This document shows positions 47,977 to 53,986 of a stretch of DNA of 53,986 nucleotides, piece after piece. This DNA is from Acidimicrobiia bacterium (GTDB lineage Bacteria; Acidobacteriota; Vicinamibacteria; Vicinamibacterales; CAVVIG01), in NCBI GenBank assembly GCA_016871175.1, contig VFZL01000028.1:1-53986 (forward strand). Reading direction: 5' to 3'. The position numbers and the translations under genes were made by a program. The notes under the pieces were generated by a model. That model saw only the letters and a list, made by a program, of their open reading frames with translations. It was not told the origin of the DNA and did not search any database. Each line of letters starts with the position of its first letter. Position 1 is the stretch's first letter.

Positions 47977-48546
47977 ATGCCTCGACTCGCGACCGTGTGT
48001 CTGCTCGCCGTGTGGTGCTTCCCCACAACCGCCGCTCACGCGCAGACGGCCGGTGCGGAGACCAGTTTCCTGGCCCTGGATCTCTTCGGTGGCGCGCATC
48101 CGGAGGCATCGACGGCGACGGGACAGAATAAGCCTGCGGGGACGTTCGGCTGGGAGATCGGATCGACCGTCCGCTTCATCCGGTGGATCGGATTGACGGC
48201 CGCCGTGGGTCGCGTACGCACCCCCGAGCGCGCCTGGATCACGCACGTGCAGGCAGGTCCCCGCGTATCGCACACGCTTGGTTCCATCAAAGACCTTCGC
48301 GGTTTCGCGCACGTCGTGGTCGGACGCGCCATGAGTGAGCTGCAAACAGGCATGGCCGACGACAGCTTGGAGATCATGGCCGGCGGCGGCGTCGACGTGT
48401 TCAATGTGTTCCGCTTTCGGCTGGACTTCGTGCGCCGCGATCTCGAGACATTCCCGAGAAACAACGGGCGATTTCTCTTCGGCGTGGCGCTGCCACTGTG
48501 TTTTCGAGGGTGCACCGACATCGATGGGTTCGCGGCGGGCCGATGA
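47977..48546 (+). CDS. exported outer-membrane beta-barrel-like protein
   Basis: 189 aa. A signal peptide (LATVCLLAVWCFPTTAAHAQ) is followed by beta-barrel-like strands: FLALDLFGGAHPEA, FGWEIGSTVRFIRWIGLTAAVGRV, LEIMAGGGVDVFNVFRFRLDFVRRDLE, NGRFLFGVALPLCF. It ends in CTDIDGFAAGR, so the last residue is not the usual aromatic. It is immediately downstream of the pseudouridine synthase and overlaps the next gene by 4 bp. Confidence 0.65.
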   Translation: MPRLATVCLLAVWCFPTTAAHAQTAGAETSFLALDLFGGAHPEASTATGQNKPAGTFGWEIGSTVRFIRWIGLTAAVGRVRTPERAWITHVQAGPRVSHTLGSIKDLRGFAHVVVGRAMSELQTGMADDSLEIMAGGGVDVFNVFRFRLDFVRRDLETFPRNNGRFLFGVALPLCFRGCTDIDGFAAGR

Positions 48547-49421
48547 GTGCTCGGGCGGGCGCAGGCGGCGCCACCGCCGTTGCCGTGCCGTGTCTGACCA
48601 TCGTAGCGGGCGCGGCTGATCTCAAGCCGGCCACCGAGGCTGCGTTCGAGCGCTACGCGCGCGCCACGGAGCGTCGGATTGCCGCGGAGGTGGCAGCGCC
48701 CGCAACCTTTCTCTCCGTCTCGACCAAGCCTGATCGTGACTGCCAGCGCACGTTCGATGCGCTGAATCGCGGCGAGATCGTCGTGGAGCCGTTGAGGTCG
48801 ACTGACGCAGGACGCGCCATCGACATACCGGGTGGACTGGTGCATCACTGGCTCGGCACGACGTTCCTTCCCGACGTTTGTGTTTGCGACGCCGTCATGC
48901 TGCTGCAGGACTACAACCGGCACGGGGAGATCTATCGGCCCCGCATCGAGCGATCCGAGCTTCTTTCGCAGAACGGGGATCGATTCACGTTCTTTCTCCG
49001 CTTCTTCATGAAGAAGGTCATCACCGTCGTCATCAACAGCGAGCACCAAGCCGAGTACGTGAGGTTGACACCAGAGCGTGTTCACAGCCGCGTCGTCAGC
49101 ACGCGGATAGCGGAGGTCGAGCACCCGGGCGCGCCTGACGAGCGCGAGAAGCCGGTGGGTCGAGATGGCGGGTACTTGTGGCGACTCAACACCTATTGGC
49201 GATTCCTCGAGCGCGACGGCGGGACCTATCTGCAGTTCGAATCGATATCGCTGACGCGGAGGATCCCTGTCGGCCTCGGTTGGGTCGTGGGTCCGTTCAT
49301 CAACAGCCTGCCTCGCGAGTCGCTGGAGTATACGCTCCAAACGACCCGCGATGTGCTCACTCAACGACGTGGTGCGGCGGATCGGCCGATCGTTCAGGTT
49401 CAGGCGCGCGGTAGAGGATGA
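48543..49421 (+). CDS. conserved exported protein with START-like C-terminal region
   Basis: 292 aa. A short signal-like N-terminus (GATAVAVPCLTIVAGAADL) leads to KPATEAAFERYARATERRIAAE and, at the C-terminus, LWRLNTYWRFLERDGGTYLQFESISLTRRIPVGLGWVVGPFINSLPRESLEYTLQTTR. That pattern, a strand with WRF then ISLTR then GPFINSLPRESL, fits SRPBCC-type hydrophobic-ligand proteins known only as conserved exported proteins in Acidobacteriota and relatives. The start overlaps the previous stop by ATGA. No enzymatic motif is seen. Confidence 0.65.
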   Translation: MSARAGAGGATAVAVPCLTIVAGAADLKPATEAAFERYARATERRIAAEVAAPATFLSVSTKPDRDCQRTFDALNRGEIVVEPLRSTDAGRAIDIPGGLVHHWLGTTFLPDVCVCDAVMLLQDYNRHGEIYRPRIERSELLSQNGDRFTFFLRFFMKKVITVVINSEHQAEYVRLTPERVHSRVVSTRIAEVEHPGAPDEREKPVGRDGGYLWRLNTYWRFLERDGGTYLQFESISLTRRIPVGLGWVVGPFINSLPRESLEYTLQTTRDVLTQRRGAADRPIVQVQARGRG

Positions 49422-49465
49422 GCTCAACGCCGGCCGCGCTCGGGCTCCGAGGTGCCGGTTCACAG

Positions 49466-49495
49466 TTCCGCTCGGACCGCCTGCGGGGCTATCAT
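49466..49495 (+). promoter_or_regulatory. possible promoter of the PQQ dehydrogenase operon
   Basis: TTCCGC (49466-49471), 18-bp spacer, TATCAT (49490-49495), 125 bp before the ATG at 49620. Two GTTGGTC copies 13 bp apart (49505-49511 and 49518-49524) and a second TGGTCGTG at 49527-49534 lie just downstream and could be an operator. The rest of the 198-bp gap also has a TGCGACT tandem pair at 49566-49579 with a third copy at 49600. Confidence 0.3.
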
Positions 49496-49619
49496 GACGG
49501 CCCAGTTGGTCGTGCGCGTTGGTCAATGGTCGTGAGACATCGCCGCAGCTTCAGCGCGCCGGAGATGCGACTTGCGACTTGTGCCCCGCGACGGTGACCT
49601 GCGACTGAGGAGGTTTCTG

Positions 49620-51710
49620 ATGCGTCGACAGTCCCTCGCTCTTGTCGCCGCCTGCGTTGCGGCGCTGGCCGTGCTGACGATGCGGTCGCTGCCGGCCCAA
49701 GGCCCGGCAGGACCTGCGGGCACCACGAGAGGAGAGTGGCCCTCGTACCACGGCAACAACAAGAACCATCACTACTCGGCGCTCGATCAGATCAACGCCT
49801 CCAACTTCGGTTCGCTCGAGGTCGCGTGGCGGCTCAAGACCGACAACTTTGGCACGCGTCCCGAGTTCAAGCTCGAAGGGACGCCATTGATGGCGGGAGG
49901 CATCGTTTACACCACGGCCGGCACACGGCGCGCGGTGATCGCCCTGGACGCGACCACGGGCGAACTGCGCTGGGTCCATGGCGAGCCCGAGGGGCCGCGA
50001 GGGGCTGCTGCTCCGCGTCAGCTCTCCGGTCGCGGCGTGTCGTACTGGACCGACGGGAAAGAAGAGCGGATCCTCTACGTCACGCCCGGCTTCCGACTCG
50101 TGGCGCTCAACGCGAAGACCGGGCAGCGCGTGCGCTCATTTGGCACCGACGGCGCGGTGGACCTGAAGACTGCGGCGGTGTTCGGTACCGGGCAGCCAAT
50201 CGATTTGATCAACGGCGAGATTGGATTGCATGCGACACCCGCGGTCGGCGGAGACACGGTCATCGTCGGCTCCGCGTTCCGGGAAGGCCACACGCCGAGG
50301 ACACACAACAACACCAAGGGCATCGTCCAAGCGTTCGACGCGCGCACCGGCAAACGGCTGTGGAACTTCAATACGATCCCGCGCCCCGGTGAGTTCGGCA
50401 GCGACTCGTGGGAGAACGATTCGTGGGCCGTCAACGGCAACGTCGGCGTCTGGAATCAGATGGCGATCGACGAAGAGCTCGGCATGGTATACCTGCCGGC
50501 CGAGACGCCAACATCCGACTTCTACGGCGGTCATCGGCCCGGCAATAACCTGTTTGCCGAATCTCTCGTCGCCCTGGACATCAAGACCGGTCGGCGGAAG
50601 TGGCACTTCCAGTTGGTGCACCATCCGCTCTGGAACATGGACATCTCGTCGGCGCCCATCCTCGAGGACATCACCGTCGACGGTCGCGCTGTCAAGGCGG
50701 TGTCGGTGATGGGCAAGCAGGCGATGGTGTACGTCTTCGATCGCGTGACGGGCCGACCCGTGTGGCCGATGCCCGAGACGCCGGTTCCCGCTGGTGACGT
50801 GCCGGGTGAGACGTACTCAAAGACGCAGCCCATCCCGAGCAGACCTGCGCCGTACGACCATCAGGGTGTCGTGCCCGAGAGCCTCATCGACTTCACGCCG
50901 GAGCTGCGCGCCGAAGCGCTGAAGCTGATGTCGATGTACAGGATGGGTCCGCTCTTCACGCCTCCGGTCTTGAGCCGGAAGGAAGGACCGATTGCGTCGT
51001 TCCGATCGTCCGGCGGCACGAATTGGCCCGGTGGCGCGTTCGATCCGGAGACACAGGTGCTGTACGTGCCGTCCTACACGTCGCTCGTCCCGGTCGGTCT
51101 GATGCCACCTCCAGATCCGCAGTTCTCGGACATTCGCTACGTGGTCGGCAACGCCGCGGCTGGCGGCGTGCGATACATCACCGGTCCAGGCGAAGACGCC
51201 GGCGCAGACTCCACGCGCACGCGGCCGGCGGGCGGCGGCGGTGGAGAAGGTGGCGCGGGCAGTGCATCGCCGACGCCACAGGGTCTGCCATACCTCAAAC
51301 CGCCGTACGGTCGCATCACCGCGATCAACCTCAAGAACGGCGAGCACATCTGGCAAGTCGCGCACGGCGAAACGCCGGACTTCGTGCGCAACCATCCGGC
51401 GTTGAAAGGCGTGAACATCCCTCGTACCGGCCAATCTGGCGCCGTCGGTGCGCTCGTGACGAAGACGCTCGTCATCTCGGGCGAGCCGCAGGCGACGACG
51501 TTGCCGGGCCGTCCGCGTGGGGCGAACCTGCGCGCGTACGACAAGGCGACAGGAAAGGAGGTCGGTGCGCTCTTCCTGCCGGCACCACAGAGTGGATCTC
51601 CGATGACCTACTCGATCAACGGAAGGCAGTTCATCATCGTCGCCGTGAGCGGCGGCAATTATTCTGGCGAGTACATCGCGTTCGCGTTGCCCGAGAGCGG
51701 GTCGCGTTAG
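49620..51710 (+). CDS. exported PQQ-dependent (quinoprotein) dehydrogenase
   Basis: 696 aa. A signal peptide (SLALVAACVAALAVLTMRSLPAQ) is followed by an eight-bladed quinoprotein propeller with recurrent W-docking motifs: GEWPSYHGNNKNHHYSALDQINASNFGSLEVAWRLKTD, GTPLMAGGIVYTTAGTRRAVIALDATTGELRW, RPGEFGSDSWENDSWAVNGNVGVWNQMAID, HFQLVHHPLWNMDISSAPIL and PPYGRITAINLKNGEHIWQVAHGE. PQQ enzymes of this glucose/alcohol dehydrogenase group oxidise alcohols or sugars in the periplasm and pass electrons to quinone or a cytochrome. No haem c motif (CxxCH) is present. GGAGG precedes the ATG at 49620. Confidence 0.9.
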   Translation: MRRQSLALVAACVAALAVLTMRSLPAQGPAGPAGTTRGEWPSYHGNNKNHHYSALDQINASNFGSLEVAWRLKTDNFGTRPEFKLEGTPLMAGGIVYTTAGTRRAVIALDATTGELRWVHGEPEGPRGAAAPRQLSGRGVSYWTDGKEERILYVTPGFRLVALNAKTGQRVRSFGTDGAVDLKTAAVFGTGQPIDLINGEIGLHATPAVGGDTVIVGSAFREGHTPRTHNNTKGIVQAFDARTGKRLWNFNTIPRPGEFGSDSWENDSWAVNGNVGVWNQMAIDEELGMVYLPAETPTSDFYGGHRPGNNLFAESLVALDIKTGRRKWHFQLVHHPLWNMDISSAPILEDITVDGRAVKAVSVMGKQAMVYVFDRVTGRPVWPMPETPVPAGDVPGETYSKTQPIPSRPAPYDHQGVVPESLIDFTPELRAEALKLMSMYRMGPLFTPPVLSRKEGPIASFRSSGGTNWPGGAFDPETQVLYVPSYTSLVPVGLMPPPDPQFSDIRYVVGNAAAGGVRYITGPGEDAGADSTRTRPAGGGGGEGGAGSASPTPQGLPYLKPPYGRITAINLKNGEHIWQVAHGETPDFVRNHPALKGVNIPRTGQSGAVGALVTKTLVISGEPQATTLPGRPRGANLRAYDKATGKEVGALFLPAPQSGSPMTYSINGRQFIIVAVSGGNYSGEYIAFALPESGSR

Positions 51711-51723
51711 TCAGGAGGTCACC

Positions 51724-52929
51724 ATGAAGCGAGCAACCAGAACGCGGACCGTTGTCGCCGCCGCCCTCGTCGCGTGGACCGCACTTGGCGTCGGCCAGTG
51801 GTGGCTGCAGCAGTCGGCCGTCGCCGCCCAGGGTGGAGCCGGCGCCTCGGCGCGGGCGCCGAAGTTCGAGGTCGATCCGATGTGGCCGAAGCCATTGCCG
51901 AATCATTGGATCCTCGGTTCGACGATTGGCGTGTGGGTGGACTCGCGCGATCATGTCTGGGTCATCCATCGTGGTGCATCGACGCTCGACGCGAACGAGA
52001 ACGCGCTTGGTGGCACGCCGCAGCTGTCGAAAACGTGCTGCGCCGCGGCGCCGCCGGTGCTCGAGTTCGATCAGGCCGGGACACTCGTGCAGCACTGGGG
52101 CGGCCCAGGGGCGGGTTTCGAGTGGCCGCAGAGCAACCACGGCATCTTCGTCGAGACGAATGGTACCGTGTGGATCGCCGGTAACGGCGCGCAGGACGGT
52201 CAGGTCCTGAAGTTCACGCGTGAGGGCAAATTCCTAAAGCAGTTCGGCTTTGGCTGGGCGAATGCGAGCAGCACCGACCGCTGGGCGTTCCGCCAGCCCG
52301 CGAAGGTGTTCGTCGACGAGAAGGGCAAGGAAGCGTACGTCGCCGACGGCTACGGCAACAAACGCGTCGTCGTGATCGACGCGGAGACCGGCGTGTTCAA
52401 GCGCCTCTGGGGCGCATACGGCAACCCGCCGAGCGATGCCGATGCCGGACGCTATCGGCCGAACGCGCCGCCCCCGCAGCAGTTCCGGAATCCGGTGCAC
52501 TGTGCCGATCTGTCAGTCGATCGCATGGTGTACGTCTGCGACCGCGCGAACGATCGCATCCAGGTCTTCACGGCTGAGGGCAAGTTCGTCAAAGAGGGGT
52601 TCGTCGAGAAGGAGACGCTCGGCAGTGGCTCCGCGTGGGACATCGCCTTCTCGCGTGACGCGCAGCAGCAGTATCTGTTTCTCGCGGACGGGATGAACCA
52701 GCGCGTCCACATCCTCGATAGGCAGTCGCTGCAGGTGCTCTCGAGCGTTGGCGATGGTGGCCGGCAGCCGGGACAGTTCTTCGGCGTGCACAGCATCGCG
52801 ACCGATTCCAAGGGCAACCTCTACACGACGGAGACCTGGGAGGGAAAGCGGCTGCAGAAGTTCACGTTCAAGGGCGTCGCGGCGGTTCCGACGGCGCAAG
52901 GAACCGCCTGGCCGAGGGCCACTCGGTAA
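51724..52929 (+). CDS. exported NHL-repeat beta-propeller protein
   Basis: 401 aa. A signal or anchor segment (TVVAAALVAWTALGVGQWWLQQSAVAAQ) precedes a six-bladed NHL-type propeller with repeats such as LGSTIGVWVDSRDHVWVIHRG, NHGIFVETNGTVWIAGN, PAKVFVDEKGKEAYVADGYGNKRVVVID, HCADLSVDRMVYVCDRANDRIQVF and HSIATDSKGNLYTTETWEGKRLQKF. These are usually called peptidyl-alpha-hydroxyglycine lyase-like, but no catalytic residues can be assigned. It starts 13 bp after the PQQ dehydrogenase with a clear AGGAGGT ribosome site, so the two form an operon and may act together. Confidence 0.85.
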   Translation: MKRATRTRTVVAAALVAWTALGVGQWWLQQSAVAAQGGAGASARAPKFEVDPMWPKPLPNHWILGSTIGVWVDSRDHVWVIHRGASTLDANENALGGTPQLSKTCCAAAPPVLEFDQAGTLVQHWGGPGAGFEWPQSNHGIFVETNGTVWIAGNGAQDGQVLKFTREGKFLKQFGFGWANASSTDRWAFRQPAKVFVDEKGKEAYVADGYGNKRVVVIDAETGVFKRLWGAYGNPPSDADAGRYRPNAPPPQQFRNPVHCADLSVDRMVYVCDRANDRIQVFTAEGKFVKEGFVEKETLGSGSAWDIAFSRDAQQQYLFLADGMNQRVHILDRQSLQVLSSVGDGGRQPGQFFGVHSIATDSKGNLYTTETWEGKRLQKFTFKGVAAVPTAQGTAWPRATR

Positions 52930-52970
52930 CAGGCTCGGTAAGGCCAGGTCGGTCGGCTGGGGAGGAGACA

Positions 52971-53087
52971 ATGGACTCGCAGGTGTTGTCAATCGCGGCT
53001 CCAACGGGGCGGATCAGGTGGTTCCTCTTGACGGCTCCAGGCCTGGTGCTCTTGCTCGTTCTCGGGTTGCTCATCCCCTCCTTGTGA
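52971..53087 (+). CDS. 38-aa membrane peptide, possibly the start of a broken gene
   Basis: MDSQVLSIAAPTGRIRWFLL... ends ...GLLIPSL at a TGA. One C-terminal transmembrane helix is visible, and GGGGAGGAG lies at an ideal distance before the ATG. In another frame just downstream (about 53088-53152) stands VIVNPADPDAFVAAAHRIQGGG and a stop, a sequence that looks like the end of a bacterial PH-domain protein. Together they may be the two ends of one gene that lost its middle. Confidence 0.4.
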   Translation: MDSQVLSIAAPTGRIRWFLLTAPGLVLLLVLGLLIPSL

Positions 53088-53148
53088 TCGTGAACCCGGC
53101 CGATCCCGACGCGTTTGTGGCGGCTGCGCACCGAATACAGGGGGGCGG

Positions 53149-53865
53149 GTGAGCGACCTGACAACCGGCTCGGCGACGACGGCCGTTGGTCGGTGGCTCG
53201 AGACGTTGCGCGAGCAGAATGCGAGCGATCTGTATCTCGTCGCGGGCGCGCCGCCGTCCATTCGATGTGACGGTGTGGTGCGGCCGCTCGCGGAACCGGC
53301 GCTCGACGGTGATGGCATCGAGACGGCCGTGCTCGCGGTCCTGGCAGCGCACGCGGTCGAGCGATGTCGATCACAGGGGATTGTCGACGCCTCGCTGCGC
53401 TGGCCATCGCACGGGCGATTCCGGATCAACCTTCATCGGGAGCGGGGACGCGCTGCGGCGAGTGTCCGCGCCTTGCCGCTCATCCCCCCGCAGCTCGACA
53501 CCCTTAGCCTACCGGCTGGCATCGAGACGCTCACGAGGCTCCCCCACGGTCTCGTGCTCATTGGCGGACCAGCAGGATCTGGCAAGAGCACCACGATGGC
53601 CGCGCTCATCGATCTGATCAATGGTCGCGATCATAAGCACATCATCACGATTGAAGATCCGCTCGAGTACGAGCACGCGCACCAGCGAAGCCTCGTCGAA
53701 CAGGTGGAGATCGGCGTTGACGCCCCTGATTTCGCGACCGCGCTGCGCGCGGCGGTTCGCCAGTCGCCCGATGTCATCGTCGTGGGAGAAATGCGGGATC
53801 CGGAGACCATGGAGATGGCGCTGTCGGCGGGAGAGACGGGGCACTTAGGGACCGTCAGACAATAA
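53149..53865 (+). pseudogene. PilT-like type IV pilus retraction ATPase, truncated by an IS end
   Basis: From GTG at 53149. The N-terminal domain has LREQNASDLYLVAGAPPSIRCDGVV. The ATPase core has Walker A GGPAGSGKSTTMAALID, Asp box IITIEDPLEYEH, Walker B region DVIVVGEMRDPETMEMALSA and the first part of the His box GETGHL. At that point (about 53847) the family consensus (GHLVFGTLHT) stops abruptly; the last codons GTVRQ come from the inserted DNA. About 130-150 C-terminal residues, with the arginine finger region and AIRNLIRE-type motif, are missing. PilT retracts pili for twitching. The TTA codon at the junction is rare in this GC-rich region. Confidence 0.85.
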
Positions 53866-53986
53866 CTGATTAGATTAGCGACGGCGGCGGTGTGAAGCGG
53901 GGGGCAATCGTGTAGTTCCAGTCGCCGTGAAACTCGTGTCGCTTGAGCTGGACGGTGGCCATTTGCGCATCGCTGACGGTGACGCC
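53848..53986 (-). mobile_element. end of an ISAzo13-like insertion sequence
   Basis: From about 53848 the sequence changes to GGGACCGTCAGACAATAAC, a plausible IS terminus, and becomes transposase sequence on the minus strand. Only one end is in the window, so the terminal inverted repeat and target duplication cannot be verified. Confidence 0.55.
53870..53986 (-). CDS. ISAzo13-family-like transposase, C-terminal fragment
   Basis: The minus strand encodes GVTVSDAQMATVQLKRHEFH, then GDWNYTIAPRFTPPPSLI and TAA at 53872-53870. The DEMA-like stretch followed by H-E-F-H-G-[DE]-W-N-Y-T-I at the C-terminus is characteristic of ISAzo13/Rhodopirellula-type DDE transposases. The N-terminal and catalytic parts lie beyond the window edge. 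Confidence 0.65.
   Translation of the reverse strand, partial: GVTVSDAQMATVQLKRHEFHGDWNYTIAPRFTPPPSLI

Overview
The window is high-GC, gene-dense bacterial DNA with no rRNA, tRNA or CRISPR array that I can see. The gene mix is many Sec/Tat-exported enzymes, a PQQ dehydrogenase with an exported NHL propeller, an exported HpcH/HpaI-type protein, an ECF42 sigma factor with a YCII partner, a bactofilin, TAXI and OPT proteins, and many two-component regulators. This suggests a soil or sediment member of the Acidobacteriota (possibly Vicinamibacteria). That placement is inference from gene content, not from a marker gene. Adjacent genes often overlap by 4 bp (ATGA/GTGA); I count seven such junctions, a sign of translational coupling.

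Layout. 1-2.2 kb (minus strand): a PAS sensor fragment ending in a 27-nt C homopolymer, a RodZ-like HTH membrane protein, a small membrane protein and a membrane-anchored anti-sigma-like protein. 2.3-5.3 kb: CBS-pair protein, tandem universal stress protein, outer-membrane barrel, TerC. 5.3-8.5 kb: a PilZ response regulator coupled to a bactofilin, divergent from a hybrid histidine kinase that carries an in-frame stop. 8.5-15.9 kb: a frameshifted exported protein, dut, PhoD phosphatase, DUF411 protein, B3 metallo-beta-lactamase, malate synthase and a receiver protein. 16-22.3 kb: a damaged hybrid kinase, argG, an inactive HtrA-like protein, an interrupted LuxR regulator and an active HtrA. 22.4-30 kb: dienelactone hydrolase, the YCII-ECF42 pair, an esterase, small START/DinB/HDOD proteins and an exported cupin. 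30-38.4 kb: OPT transporter, an interrupted exported protein, then a tight TAXI binding lipoprotein / histidine kinase / OmpR regulator / flavin amine oxidase operon. 38.5-44.9 kb (minus): exported aldolase-like protein, damaged PBP1A, clpA, clpS and a small exported protein. 45-53 kb: an HWE-type kinase with two response regulators, an RluD-like synthase, two exported proteins, and PQQ dehydrogenase plus NHL protein. The right edge is a PilT-like ATPase cut by the end of an ISAzo13-like insertion sequence.

The most striking global feature is damage. At least eight genes in 54 kb are broken by an in-frame stop, frameshift, small deletion or IS. The nonsense codons, and one lost ATP-binding glycine, can each be explained by a single C:G to T:A change. 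This may reflect sequence error, DNA damage or real decay; raw reads would decide. The best candidate for a new system is the TAXI lipoprotein / sensor kinase / regulator / amine oxidase operon, which has no TRAP permease in the window. The PilZ-regulator/bactofilin unit facing a hybrid kinase, and the active/inactive HtrA pair around a LuxR regulator, come next.
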